Below, one piece after another: positions 9,560 through 18,130 of a DNA stretch of 64,000 nucleotides. Origin of the DNA: Rudaeicoccus suwonensis (GTDB lineage Bacteria > Actinomycetota > Actinomycetes > Actinomycetales > Dermatophilaceae); the NCBI RefSeq assembly GCF_007829035.1, contig NZ_VIVQ01000001.1:806001-870000 (forward strand), written 5' to 3'. Numbering within the stretch: position 1 is the stretch's first letter; each line of letters begins with the position of its first letter. The translations under genes were made by a program, and so were the position numbers. The notes under the pieces were generated by a model. It was given only the letters and a program-made list of their open reading frames with translations, was not told the DNA's origin and searched no databases.

Positions 9560-10540
9560 TCAGATCAGGCCGAGTTCCTTGACCTGGTCGCGTTCGCCCT
9601 GCAGGCGGGCAGCCGACGCCATGATGCGCTCGCGGGAGAAGTCATTGAGCTCGATGCCCTGCACGATCTCGTAGGAGCCATTGCTCACGCGGCACGGGAA
9701 CGAGGAGATGATGCCCTCGGGCACGCCGTACGAGCCGTCGGACGGCACCGACATCGACACGATCTCGTCCGAACCGAGCACCCAGTCGTGCATGTGGTCG
9801 ATGGTTGCGCTCGCAGCGGAGGCCGCCGAGGAGGCGCCGCGTGCCTTGATGATGGCGCCACCGCGACCGGCGACCTTGGGGATGTACTCGTCCTTGATCC
9901 AGGCCTCGTCGACCAGGTCGGCCGCAACCTTGCCGCCGACGGTCGTGTTGTAGAGGTCGGGGTACATCGAGTCGTCGTGGTTGCCCCAGATGGCCAGGCC
10001 CTTGATCTCCTCGACCGAGACTGCGAGCTTCTTGGCCAGTTGGCCCTTCGCGCGGTTGTGGTCGAGGCGGGTGAGGGCGTTGAAGCGCTCGCGCGGGATG
10101 TCGGGGGCGTTGGTCATCGCGATCAACGCGTTGGTGTTGGCCGGGTTGCCGGTGACCAGGATCTTCACGTCGTCGGCGGCTGACTTGTTCAGCGCGGCGC
10201 CCTGACCGGTGAAGATCTTTCCGTTGGCGGCGAGCAGGTCGGCGCGGTCCATGCCGTCCTTGCGGGGCATGGCGCCGACGAGCAGGGCGGCATTGACGCC
10301 GTCGAAGATCGTCTCGGCGTCGTCACCGGTCTCGATGCCGGCGAGCAGCGGGAAGGCGCAGTCGTCGAGTTCCATCACGACACCCTCGAGCGCCTTCAGC
10401 GCGGGGGTGACCTCGAGCAGCCGCAGCTCGACCGGGGTGTCCGGGCCGAGCAGAGCTCCGCTGGCGATGCGGAACAGCAGGCTGTAACCAATGTTGCCGG
10501 CGGCGCCGGTGACGGCGACCTTGACTGGCGTTGTGCTCAC
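9560..10540 (-). CDS. mdh: Malate dehydrogenase
   Basis: An NAD-dependent malate dehydrogenase of the TCA cycle, 326 residues, of the actinobacterial/cytosolic-type group. The Rossmann loop [14 protein letters not shown] is near residues 11-25. The substrate loop has paired arginines around PRKDGMDR, the NAD-side motif is [10 protein letters not shown], and the catalytic Asp/His pair sits in LDHNRAKGQ and WGNHDDSM. The start is a GTG, with an AAGGGG ribosome-binding site clearly visible upstream. It is transcribed alone and ends at the terminator shared with folD-DUF3017. Confidence 0.97.
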   Translation of the reverse strand: MSTTPVKVAVTGAAGNIGYSLLFRIASGALLGPDTPVELRLLEVTPALKALEGVVMELDDCAFPLLAGIETGDDAETIFDGVNAALLVGAMPRKDGMDRADLLAANGKIFTGQGAALNKSAADDVKILVTGNPANTNALIAMTNAPDIPRERFNALTRLDHNRAKGQLAKKLAVSVEEIKGLAIWGNHDDSMYPDLYNTTVGGKVAADLVDEAWIKDEYIPKVAGRGGAIIKARGASSAASAASATIDHMHDWVLGSDEIVSMSVPSDGSYGVPEGIISSFPCRVSNGSYEIVQGIELNDFSRERIMASAARLQGERDQVKELGLI

Positions 10541-10912
10541 AGTGAATACCCCTTAGGGCGCGAAGATTTGCTTACCACATGGACGCTAGCAGCGGTGGGA
10601 TCCGCCCTTCCTGGCGGGTAAGTGCGCGATTGGGGCGGCGATGACGCATGGGGCGACAACCCGCTGAACGAAGCCGCCGTCGCAGCCGTGGCGAGTGCGG
10701 GCAGGCCGAAACCTCGTCCGGTCGGACGATCCGGTGCGCGATGGTGTCCAAGACCGCGGTCGACTGGCGGATGACTCGACACCGTGCGAGGGGTGATCTG
10801 GTCCCCGGACCCTTCCGCGGACGGATGGCATCGCGGTCCCGCCCGGCGTCGCGCTGACGGTCATCACCAAGGCAGCATCCCCTGCGTGACCGGAGCCGGG
10901 CGATGGTTCAGG
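10541..10912. other. Intergenic region without a convincing gene
   Basis: It should contain the mdh promoter, reading leftward. Short open frames exist on both strands, but all are arginine/serine-rich in the way of random high-GC frames and none has a good ribosome-binding site or a recognisable motif. It also marks the left boundary of the less GC-rich cassette. Confidence 0.6.
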
Positions 10913-11422
10913 TCAACTGCCAATCAGCACCACGAGGCGGAGCAATTCCTTTTCAACCTCGTCGGCGTGCCTCTGCAGAAGCTCCAGGTCCGACGACGTC
11001 CAGGCTCGGGGCCGACTCTGAATAGCACATAACACCCCGACGATCATTCCCTGAACCACCAGCGGGGCGCCGATGTATGCGCCCAGAAATCCGCGTTCCA
11101 CCACGGGTAGGCTGGAGACTCGGGCGTCCGAGCGAGCGTCCGGTATTACTTGCGGCAGCTGTGTTCGAAGCACGTTCGTACAGGCGGTGTTCTCCAACGG
11201 AACACGCATGGTGTGCTCAGTTCGCGTGACGATCTTCCCGCACGAAGCGGCCGAGACTTGTTCGTCGGCCATCATGGAGACTTGAACCGCATCGGCTCCA
11301 AGCTCTTCCAAAACTGCTGCGACTATCGTGTGGAGGCGATTTTCTTCATCAGCGGATAGTGCAACCGTGGCAAGCTCGGCAGCGAGGTGTGCACGTGGAG
11401 AGGATTTCCAAGGGCCAGTCAT
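10913..11422 (-). CDS. GAF-domain protein
   Basis: A 169-residue cytoplasmic protein made almost entirely of one GAF domain. Visible are an N-terminal helix, a central VPLENTACTNVLRTQ segment, VVERGFLGAYIGAPLVVQG and the closing IVGVLCAIQSRPRAWTSSDLELL, typical of GAF sensors that bind small ligands or act in dimerisation. No output domain is present. The ATG at 11422 was preferred to the GTG one codon upstream because AGGAC lies at proper distance. It is divergent from the 11.5-17.8 kb operon and less than 100 bases from it, so a regulatory link is plausible but unproved. Confidence 0.75.
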   Translation of the reverse strand: MTGPWKSSPRAHLAAELATVALSADEENRLHTIVAAVLEELGADAVQVSMMADEQVSAASCGKIVTRTEHTMRVPLENTACTNVLRTQLPQVIPDARSDARVSSLPVVERGFLGAYIGAPLVVQGMIVGVLCAIQSRPRAWTSSDLELLQRHADEVEKELLRLVVLIGS

Positions 11423-11517
11423 CACGTCCTATTGCTACTCGTCTGCGATGGTGCGGATGTTGTAGCGTGCTTCCGGTACGGGTATATCGTTGATGAACAA
11501 CCGATAGGCAACGTTGA

Positions 11518-12699
11518 ATGCCACACGATGATGTCACACTACCAGCCGGCGATGCCGCCGGTTTGATGCCGGAATCAGGGGATTTTTCCGATCACGTACG
11601 ACTGATGCGCAAGGCGCCGCCCGAAGTGGCGGTTCTCGTGGGAACGGGAGCCTGTGAATCCGTTGTGGCCGCTCTGGATTCTTTAGGTATCACACATGTT
11701 GTGACGTCGGTCGACGACGCCCATCGCGCCATCGCAGAGGCTGGTCCGTTCACGTTCATGATTCTGGGAACGGATGCTTTCCAAGATGACCGCGGAGTGG
11801 AGGAAGTGCGTGGTTGGCATCGATTCGCACCTGCGGCTCGTCTGAAATTGGTGGTTTCCGGCAGCCTCAGCGACGCATCCTTGCTTGTGCGGGCCATGCG
11901 CGTCGGCGTCAATGACGTGCTGAACGCCGATGAGCCGGCTGCGGTCGAAATTTCCCTGCGTGGTGGGTGGGAGCGATCTCGATTGACTCGTGAGCGGGTG
12001 CTTGCGATCGGGTCGCATCCGGATGACATTGAGATCGGTTGTGGGGGCACGTTGCTCGACCATCGCCGACGTGGTGACAGCATTTCGCTGCTGACACTGA
12101 GCCGGGGAGCGCTCGGTGGAAATGAGGGCGCTCGGATCGACGAAGCGTGCACCACTGCCGCAGTGATTGGTGGACAACTGTTCCTGGGAGACCTGCCGGA
12201 TGCACGGATTGACGCTGGACTCTCCACCATCCGTCTGATCGAGGCAGTCGTGGCACACGTCGACCCGACAGTGGTGTACGTGCATTCTCCGCACGACAGT
12301 CATCAAGATCATCGTGCCGTCAGCGTTGCGGCTCGGTCAGCGACTCGGACTGTTCGCCGTGTCTTCGGTTATCAATCGCCATCTGCAACGAACGAATTCA
12401 ACCCGACGCAGTTCGTCAATATCGACTCTGTCATCACCCGAAAGGTTGAGTTGCTCAAGATGTTTCATTCACAGGACGGCCGGACTTATCTTGAGCCAGA
12501 ACTCGTCGTCGCCGGCGCTCGTTACTGGGCTCGACATTTGGGGGCGACTGCCCGATATGCGGAGCCGTTTGAGTTGGTACGTTCGGTCGGTGAACTACGG
12601 CATGTTGCGTCGGCGCCGGCATACATCTCGAACTCGGTGATCGGTGCCACGGACGGCAGTGATCGCGTCGGCTCTGATCTGACCGGGGGCTTCTCCTGA
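11518..12699 (+). CDS. Pseudo-receiver domain fused to a PIG-L family deacetylase
   Basis: This 393-residue protein has two parts. Residues about 35-155 have a receiver-like alternating pattern, but the expected phosphoacceptor Asp is replaced (MILG where vllD is usual) and the terminal KP is NADEP, so it is probably a non-phosphorylated pseudo-receiver. From about 160 it is a zinc-dependent PIG-L/LmbE-type N-deacetylase, with SHPDDIEIGCGG near 165 and HSPHDSHQDHR further on supplying the metal ligands. Such enzymes remove acetyl groups from amino sugars on small carriers. It is first in a run of six overlapping genes and shares the TGATG junction with the next. Confidence 0.8.
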   Translation: MPHDDVTLPAGDAAGLMPESGDFSDHVRLMRKAPPEVAVLVGTGACESVVAALDSLGITHVVTSVDDAHRAIAEAGPFTFMILGTDAFQDDRGVEEVRGWHRFAPAARLKLVVSGSLSDASLLVRAMRVGVNDVLNADEPAAVEISLRGGWERSRLTRERVLAIGSHPDDIEIGCGGTLLDHRRRGDSISLLTLSRGALGGNEGARIDEACTTAAVIGGQLFLGDLPDARIDAGLSTIRLIEAVVAHVDPTVVYVHSPHDSHQDHRAVSVAARSATRTVRRVFGYQSPSATNEFNPTQFVNIDSVITRKVELLKMFHSQDGRTYLEPELVVAGARYWARHLGATARYAEPFELVRSVGELRHVASAPAYISNSVIGATDGSDRVGSDLTGGFS

Positions 12700-13709
12700 T
12701 GGCTGTCGATGCCCAGGGGAACCTTGGCACAGTCTTGGTGACTGGAGCCGGCGGTGCGGCCGCTGTCACTGTTTTGCGAAGCTTGACCGGATCGGCGACC
12801 CTGGTGGCAGCTGACATCGATCCCGTGGCCGTAGGCCTTTACTTGGTGCCGAGAGAGCGTCGCGCTCTTTTGCCTCGAGGAGATGACGATGAATTCATAG
12901 ATGCACTGCTGGCCGTCGCCATCCAGCAGTGCGCGGACCTCGTGATTCCCACGGTGGACAGTGAATTGCGCAAGGTCTCTGCAGCGCGTGATCGTTTTGC
13001 CGCAGCGGGCATCGACATACTTGTTGAGTCTGTGGCGACGCTTGATATGTGTCTCGACAAATTTGCTTTGATGCAGGCATGTTCAGCGGCGAGCGTCCGG
13101 GTGCCGGCCACGGTTCTGCTCGAGAAAGGTATGGCCCCCGATGCATTAGAGCCTCTGGGCGCGCCCTTCATCATCAAGCCACGAAGCGGAGCTGGGGGAC
13201 GCGGCTTCGAAATTCTGCGTGATGCGACCGAACTGAAGCGCGTCCCGCACGACGGAACGATGCTGGCTCAGGCTCTGTTGCCGGGTGACGAATACTCGAT
13301 AGACGTCCTAGCTCACCCGGACGGGGGTGTGATCGCGGCGGTGCCGCGTCGTCGAGACAAGGTCGACTCTGGTATCGCTGTTGCAGGGCGGACAGTGGCA
13401 GATGACGCACTCGAAGACTTCGGCCGTCAGGTCGCAGACGTCATCGGTGCTCGCGGCGTGGTCAACGTGCAGGCGAAGCTCGACAACTCCGGCACGCCAG
13501 CTTTGCTGGAGGTGAATTCCCGCTTTCCGGGCACGATGGCTCTCACTCAGGCGGCCGGCATCGATATGCCGTTACTGGCCGTCCGGGCAGCGCGCGGAGA
13601 GAACCTGCCGCGCCACATGCACTTCAAAGAGGTGGCGGTCGTGCGGTACTGGGAGGACATCGTGGTACCCATCGACGAGTATGCACAGATCGGTCGCGGG
13701 CGGACATGA
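12699..13709 (+). CDS. ATP-grasp family ligase
   Basis: A 336-residue cytoplasmic enzyme. An N-terminal Rossmann-like stretch (VLVTGAGGAAAVTVLRSL) is followed by an ATP-grasp fold: FIIKPRSGAGGRGFEIL for nucleotide binding near residues 145-165, a GDEYSIDVLA segment, and the metal-binding LLEVNSRFPGT near 275. The layout is close to carbamoyl-phosphate-synthase-like and PylC-like ligases, which join a carboxylate to an amine through an acyl phosphate. The substrate is unknown. Translation is coupled to the deacetylase before it, suggesting the ligase may act on a freed amino group. Confidence 0.8.
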   Translation: MAVDAQGNLGTVLVTGAGGAAAVTVLRSLTGSATLVAADIDPVAVGLYLVPRERRALLPRGDDDEFIDALLAVAIQQCADLVIPTVDSELRKVSAARDRFAAAGIDILVESVATLDMCLDKFALMQACSAASVRVPATVLLEKGMAPDALEPLGAPFIIKPRSGAGGRGFEILRDATELKRVPHDGTMLAQALLPGDEYSIDVLAHPDGGVIAAVPRRRDKVDSGIAVAGRTVADDALEDFGRQVADVIGARGVVNVQAKLDNSGTPALLEVNSRFPGTMALTQAAGIDMPLLAVRAARGENLPRHMHFKEVAVVRYWEDIVVPIDEYAQIGRGRT

Positions 13710-14428
13710 CCGGGGAAACTGTCGATCGAGGCAGCGACCTACATACCCACTCTGCCTTGACAGACGGTGCTGATACTCCCGAAGCGATGGCAGATGCGGC
13801 CATCGCTGCTGGTCTGCATACCTGGGGGCTTTCGGATCATGTGCGCGCAGAAAGTGACTGGCTGATCGACTACGTCCTCCGGGTGCGAGGTCTCAGGAGA
13901 GAGGGTCTCATCGTCAAGTGCGGCGTCGAGGCCAAGATTCTCGACGCCTCCGGGACACTGGACCTGCCTGCCGACCTTCCGGACCTGGACTATCTGCTCA
14001 TAGCCGACCACCAGTTTCCGGGAGTTGACGGTCCAGTGCATCCCAGCACCGTCGCTGAGTGGATCGCTCGTGGCGTGACGTCCGCCGAAACCGTCGTCGA
14101 CACCTTGGTCGACGCACTCTGCCGCGCGATAGCCGGTGCGCCATTCCGCCCCATCGTGGCGCATCCATTCAGCGTTCTGCCGAAAATGGGTCTGAGCGAG
14201 CGCCACGTGAGCCCTGACCACGTGACTGCGCTGGGTTCGGCCTGCTTGAGCTCTGAGGCCGCAGTCGAGATCAACGAGAAATGGCGCTGTCCGAGTGCCT
14301 CGATCGTGGGCCCGCTGGAGTCTGCAGGCGTGCTCCTGACGTCCGGTAGTGACGCTCATCAGGTCTCCGACGTAGGTACGCGCAGCTATCTGGATCTGCT
14401 GCTTTCGCATCACAACTCCCATGGCTAG
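13706..14428 (+). CDS. PHP-domain metal-dependent hydrolase
   Basis: A 240-residue PHP-superfamily protein. The four metal-ligand motifs are visible in order: DLHTHSALTDGADT near residue 11, LSDH near 43, GVEAKI near 72, then VAHPF and the final GSDAH near 218. Family members hydrolyse phosphoesters (histidinol-phosphatase-like, tyrosine-phosphatase-like CpsB, or others). It is too small for a polymerase PHP domain. It overlaps the ATP-grasp gene by four bases and the following synthase gene by eight, so it belongs to the same operon. The specific substrate cannot be deduced. Confidence 0.82.
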   Translation: MTGETVDRGSDLHTHSALTDGADTPEAMADAAIAAGLHTWGLSDHVRAESDWLIDYVLRVRGLRREGLIVKCGVEAKILDASGTLDLPADLPDLDYLLIADHQFPGVDGPVHPSTVAEWIARGVTSAETVVDTLVDALCRAIAGAPFRPIVAHPFSVLPKMGLSERHVSPDHVTALGSACLSSEAAVEINEKWRCPSASIVGPLESAGVLLTSGSDAHQVSDVGTRSYLDLLLSHHNSHG

Positions 14429-15938
14429 CGTGCTCGATCGTCTTGCGGATCTCGGGCTGTGGGTTCTTAGCATCTTCGTGCTTCTGGGCGCGCTGCCGAA
14501 CGTCGTGGCGATTGTTCAGGTCCTTCTTGCTTCATTGCACCGCTTTCGGGACCACTACGGCGATGACGACGTCGACGTCGATGACTTGCCGCGCGTTGCG
14601 GTGTTGGTACCAGCATGGAACGAGTCAGCCGTTTTGCGTTTCAGTATCGACCGGATGATGACGATGGACTATCCGGCGGACCGGCTCCAACTTGCGGTGG
14701 TTGATGATGCCAGCACCGACGAAACGGTCGAACTGATGACTGACAAGGTCGCGCAATACCCCGGACGCGTCCTGCACCTGCGTCGCGAACAAGGGGGGCA
14801 AGGAAAGGCGCACACGCTCAATCACGGTCTTCGTGTGGTGCTGTCCGATGACTGGGCACAAGCCATCCTCATCACCGATGCAGACGTTGTCTTCGAGCCG
14901 ACGGCGGTACGTCGTATGACTCGTCATCTGCACGATGAGAATGTCGGCGCGGTCACTGCTTTCATCAAGGAAGCGAGCGATCCACCCGATTGGATGAATC
15001 GATACATCGGATACGAATACGCTGCAGCACAAGCTGTCGGGCGTCGAGCTCAGAATGTTGTGCGGGCTCAGGCCTGCCTCGCGGGTGGCGCTCAGCTGCA
15101 CAGTCGGCGCAACTTGGAGGACCTGGGTGGGCAGATCGACACCTCAACTCTTGCCGAGGACACCGTCACGACACTGCTGACCCAGCTGGCCGGGCGCAAA
15201 GTCATCTTCGATGGCAACGCCCATTGCCTTGCCGAAGAGCCTGGCGGCATCGTTGCCCTCTGGAAGCAACGCCTCAGGTGGGGGCGCGGGAACCTACAAG
15301 TTGCGAGGCGATTCAGTCACGTCTTCTTTCGTCCGTCGAGAATGCACCGACTGGGGCGGCCCTGGTTCGGACTCAATTGGTGGTGCACACTCCTGCTCCC
15401 GGCCTTCATGGTTTTGTCGTCGATCGCGCTGGTTGTCCTGTGGTGGTGCGGTGGTAATCGTGCCCATTTGTTGTTCAATCTGCTATGGATCACCAATTCG
15501 CTCGGCTTTGTCCTGACGACATCGTTTACTCTCCTTATCGACAGCGGTGTGGCGCGCCGCAGCTGGCGACAGGCACTGGCTTTTCCTGGGTTGATCAGCC
15601 TGACCGTCATGATGTGGGTTCTTGCGCCGCGGCCCATGCACCACGTAATACGTTGGTCCTGTCAGTGGCTCGGCCTCGGGTGGAGTCCGCTGACGCGTTC
15701 TCTCTTGGCACTGGCGGCCTATACCTGGGTCTGCGGTTGCATGGTGTTCGCCTGGCTCCTCTACAGACTGGACAAGGCATTTGGATTGGGCCGTGCTGGT
15801 GGAGTTTTGCTCTTTGTCGTGGGTTACGGACCACTCCTGTGCAGTATCACATTTGCTTCGTACGTAGCTCAAGCGCGCGGGGCAGCTACAACCTGGGATA
15901 AGACCGAGAAGACTGGAAAACTAGGTGTTTTACGATGA
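14421..15938 (+). CDS. Processive family 2 glycosyltransferase, membrane synthase type
   Basis: A 505-residue inner-membrane synthase of the hyaluronan/chitin/PgaC-like kind. One N-terminal helix (about residues 8-38) precedes a cytoplasmic GT-A domain with VPAWNE, VDDASTD, the metal-binding TDADV, TLAEDT (catalytic-base position) and QRLRWGRG, the QxxRW signature of processive enzymes. About five hydrophobic segments follow and could form a channel. The family builds beta-linked homopolymers from a UDP sugar and extrudes them. The donor is not known; a GlcNAc-type sugar would fit the deacetylase in the operon. Confidence 0.87.
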   Translation: MASVLDRLADLGLWVLSIFVLLGALPNVVAIVQVLLASLHRFRDHYGDDDVDVDDLPRVAVLVPAWNESAVLRFSIDRMMTMDYPADRLQLAVVDDASTDETVELMTDKVAQYPGRVLHLRREQGGQGKAHTLNHGLRVVLSDDWAQAILITDADVVFEPTAVRRMTRHLHDENVGAVTAFIKEASDPPDWMNRYIGYEYAAAQAVGRRAQNVVRAQACLAGGAQLHSRRNLEDLGGQIDTSTLAEDTVTTLLTQLAGRKVIFDGNAHCLAEEPGGIVALWKQRLRWGRGNLQVARRFSHVFFRPSRMHRLGRPWFGLNWWCTLLLPAFMVLSSIALVVLWWCGGNRAHLLFNLLWITNSLGFVLTTSFTLLIDSGVARRSWRQALAFPGLISLTVMMWVLAPRPMHHVIRWSCQWLGLGWSPLTRSLLALAAYTWVCGCMVFAWLLYRLDKAFGLGRAGGVLLFVVGYGPLLCSITFASYVAQARGAATTWDKTEKTGKLGVLR

Positions 15939-16081
15939 CCAAGATGAATTCTCCTCAGCAAAATGGTGATGAAGAGTTGATCGCTGACCGGCGCTCGGAA
16001 CGCCGAATTTTGTATAAGGGCCTGGTCGCGATCGCTGTGGTGGCAATCGTCGTGCTCGTCCGTCAGTGGTGGTTGCGGTGA
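15935..16081 (+). CDS. Small single-helix membrane protein
   Basis: A 48-residue peptide starting at the ATGA overlap with the synthase and ending in a GTGA overlap with the next gene, which strongly supports it as real. The N-terminal half is charged and the C-terminal part is one transmembrane helix (LVAIAVVAIVVLV) followed by RQWWLR. It has the position and size of an accessory subunit of the synthase, perhaps stabilising it as small partners do in other synthases. No family is recognised. Confidence 0.6.
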   Translation: MTKMNSPQQNGDEELIADRRSERRILYKGLVAIAVVAIVVLVRQWWLR

Positions 16082-17814
16082 CCTTGCGCCGCATACGGAG
16101 GCGGACCCTACTAGGCGGTGCGGGAGGGTTGGCAGTTGCCGGTGAATCACTCATCGCTGTCCCATTCGCAGGCGCTTCATCGGGTGCCGAGAAATCGCCC
16201 GAGGCAGAAGCGGCGTGGGTGTGGGTGCAGAGCCAGCGAGGCAGCGCAGCCATCGACGCCGTGGGCACGATCACACCGGACACGAGTTACCCGCTGGACT
16301 GGACCGGCGCGGTTTCGGGAACCTTCAGCAGTAGTGGAGGTTATCCGGAGGAGGTGAATCCTGCGTCGATCGTGGTCGACTCACCCGCGACTGTTTCCGC
16401 GTCGTACGACGGCGTGGTCGTCGGTCATATCACACTTCAGCCGACGCCCGGGCGTTGGATCGTGCAGGTGTATCGCGACACCGGCACCGGCCTTGTCCAA
16501 GTTCCATTGCAGACTCTGGTTGATCCCACGGGCCAATTTCGCGTCGATCTGAGTAGTATTTCATCCCCACCCGCTGGTACGTGGGCTTTAGGACTGTTGG
16601 ATGCTCAAAACAGCTATGCCCCGTCCGGCGTACCGTGGCCAGCCGAGCCAGTTTTCTCCGGTTGGGAGGTCGAGCTCTTCGTAGTGACCGATACGGCCTA
16701 TTTCATAGCGCGACAAGCCGCTCGCGCGGATGGCACTTTCGCGTTCGCGGCGAGTGCGCCGGGATCGAAGCTGTTCCAACTGGTTTCAAGCGATGGCACC
16801 GTGCTCGCTCAGTGGGTTGCGGATACGGGATTAATCCGCAGCTATGCGGGCCAAGAAGTCACTTACACCTATGACCAGGCTATTGCAGTGGTGACAGCCT
16901 TGCGGCTCGGCACAGCTTCCGCGGATCTGGTGACCGGTCTGATGGCGATGCAGCTGGCCGACGGCGGCTTCGTCAACTCAGCGGATTGGCGTAATCCCTG
17001 GGCCGGAGTACAGGTGCAGCGCTCAGGGGTGTCGGCGATCGCGACGTACGCACTGCTTCTGTGGTTGGAAGTGGTCGGAACCGCTGGTTCGTTGGCGGAG
17101 CAGGTGATGGTGGCTGCTCAGCAAGGAATCAACTGGCTGCTGGCACAGCAACGTAGCGACGGTCTCATCGGTGCCGGAGTGGGTGACTTCAATGAGGACG
17201 GCTCCGTCGATGTAACTGCGTCGCCGACCTGGGTTTCCACCGAGCACAACGTGGATGGGTGGCAAGCGTTGCGACTGGCCGAAAGTGTGCTGGGCTCTCA
17301 GGAAGCCGCGAGCGCGGCTGCAACCATCGCTTCCGCGGCCGTCGCGTTGCTGTGGGATGGAAGTCGGATGCGGCAAGGGCTCGACCCCAGCGGTGAGCCG
17401 GATGACACCGACACTCTGGACGTAGCCTCTTGGGGTTCAATCTTCCTGCGTCAGACCGGCCAAGCAACACTTGCGGATGAAGCACTCGCCCATGCGAGTT
17501 CTTTTGCGGCATCGGTTGGTGACCTGGCTGGTTATCGCGCATATTATCCTCAGCCGGCGTTTCCCGACGCCCCTGCCAACGTGTGGTCGGAAGGATCTGC
17601 GGGTGTCGTTCTAGCTCGTTTTGTGGCGGGTGACTCCGGCGCCGCACTTACCGATCTGCAGAATCTCAGTGCTCTGCAGGACGGCAGTGGCGGATTTCCT
17701 TATGCGCTCGTGGACGACACGGCGACAAGTATGACGACAGCACTGTCCACGTGCGCCTCCTGTTGGTTCATTCTTGCCACACTTGCCCAGAACGGTCCGT
17801 CCATCTGGGACTGA
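16078..17814 (+). CDS. Tat-exported alpha/alpha-toroid protein, possible glycan-active enzyme
   Basis: A 578-residue protein with a twin-arginine leader (RRIRRRTLLGGAGG, then a hydrophobic stretch). The start is the GTG at 16078 in the GTGA overlap. After a beta-rich region of about 200 residues, it has repeated helical hairpins of alpha/alpha-toroid type: MQLADGGFVNS, WLLAQQRSDGLIG, STEHNVDGWQALRLAE, VWSEGSAGVVLARF and LQDGSGGFPYA. Such folds occur in glycoside hydrolases, lyases and cyclases. Acidic residues in the EHNVD and WSEGS stretches could be catalytic. Genetic coupling to a membrane synthase suggests it trims or modifies the exported polymer. This is an inference. Confidence 0.72.
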   Translation: MTLRRIRRRTLLGGAGGLAVAGESLIAVPFAGASSGAEKSPEAEAAWVWVQSQRGSAAIDAVGTITPDTSYPLDWTGAVSGTFSSSGGYPEEVNPASIVVDSPATVSASYDGVVVGHITLQPTPGRWIVQVYRDTGTGLVQVPLQTLVDPTGQFRVDLSSISSPPAGTWALGLLDAQNSYAPSGVPWPAEPVFSGWEVELFVVTDTAYFIARQAARADGTFAFAASAPGSKLFQLVSSDGTVLAQWVADTGLIRSYAGQEVTYTYDQAIAVVTALRLGTASADLVTGLMAMQLADGGFVNSADWRNPWAGVQVQRSGVSAIATYALLLWLEVVGTAGSLAEQVMVAAQQGINWLLAQQRSDGLIGAGVGDFNEDGSVDVTASPTWVSTEHNVDGWQALRLAESVLGSQEAASAAATIASAAVALLWDGSRMRQGLDPSGEPDDTDTLDVASWGSIFLRQTGQATLADEALAHASSFAASVGDLAGYRAYYPQPAFPDAPANVWSEGSAGVVLARFVAGDSGAALTDLQNLSALQDGSGGFPYALVDDTATSMTTALSTCASCWFILATLAQNGPSIWD

Positions 17815-18130
17815 CAAAAGATGGCAACGGCCCAGAGGTCGGGTGGTTGTGTGCGTGGCATCGCGAAAACTCCGGCACAACTCGACATGCCCTCGTGCCT
17901 GATAACAAGCAGCCTCGGCTGTTCACGGCAAACGTGATCGCAGCGCCCATCCCACCGTGCGGGCCACCCGTCGCTGGGACACCATTCCCAGGCGTTGATG
18001 GATGACCCGACCGCACAGCCCCCAGTGCCCGATGGGGGCGGCACGCGCGGGCAGGGATAGCCTGGGTCGGCGCGCCACCGCGCGTCGAAACACCGCGAAT
18101 ACCCGCAATTGCAAGGAGCCGCAACAGGTC
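17815..18130. other. Intergenic region upstream of icd
   Basis: No gene is supported here. It holds a 7-bp-stem hairpin (18018-18024 with 18033-18039) without a T tract, a TANNNT-type -10 candidate TAGCCT at 18058-18063, and the AAGGAG ribosome-binding site of icd. The cassette's atypical composition ends within it. Confidence 0.5.

Noticed and set aside
10648-10857. Short plus-strand frame between mdh and the GAF gene
   Set aside because: No ribosome-binding site, arginine-rich random-like composition and no family resemblance.
10880-10940. Possible tRNA T-arm-like GGTTCAGGTC
   Set aside because: No matching stem, anticodon arm or acceptor stem could be folded around it.
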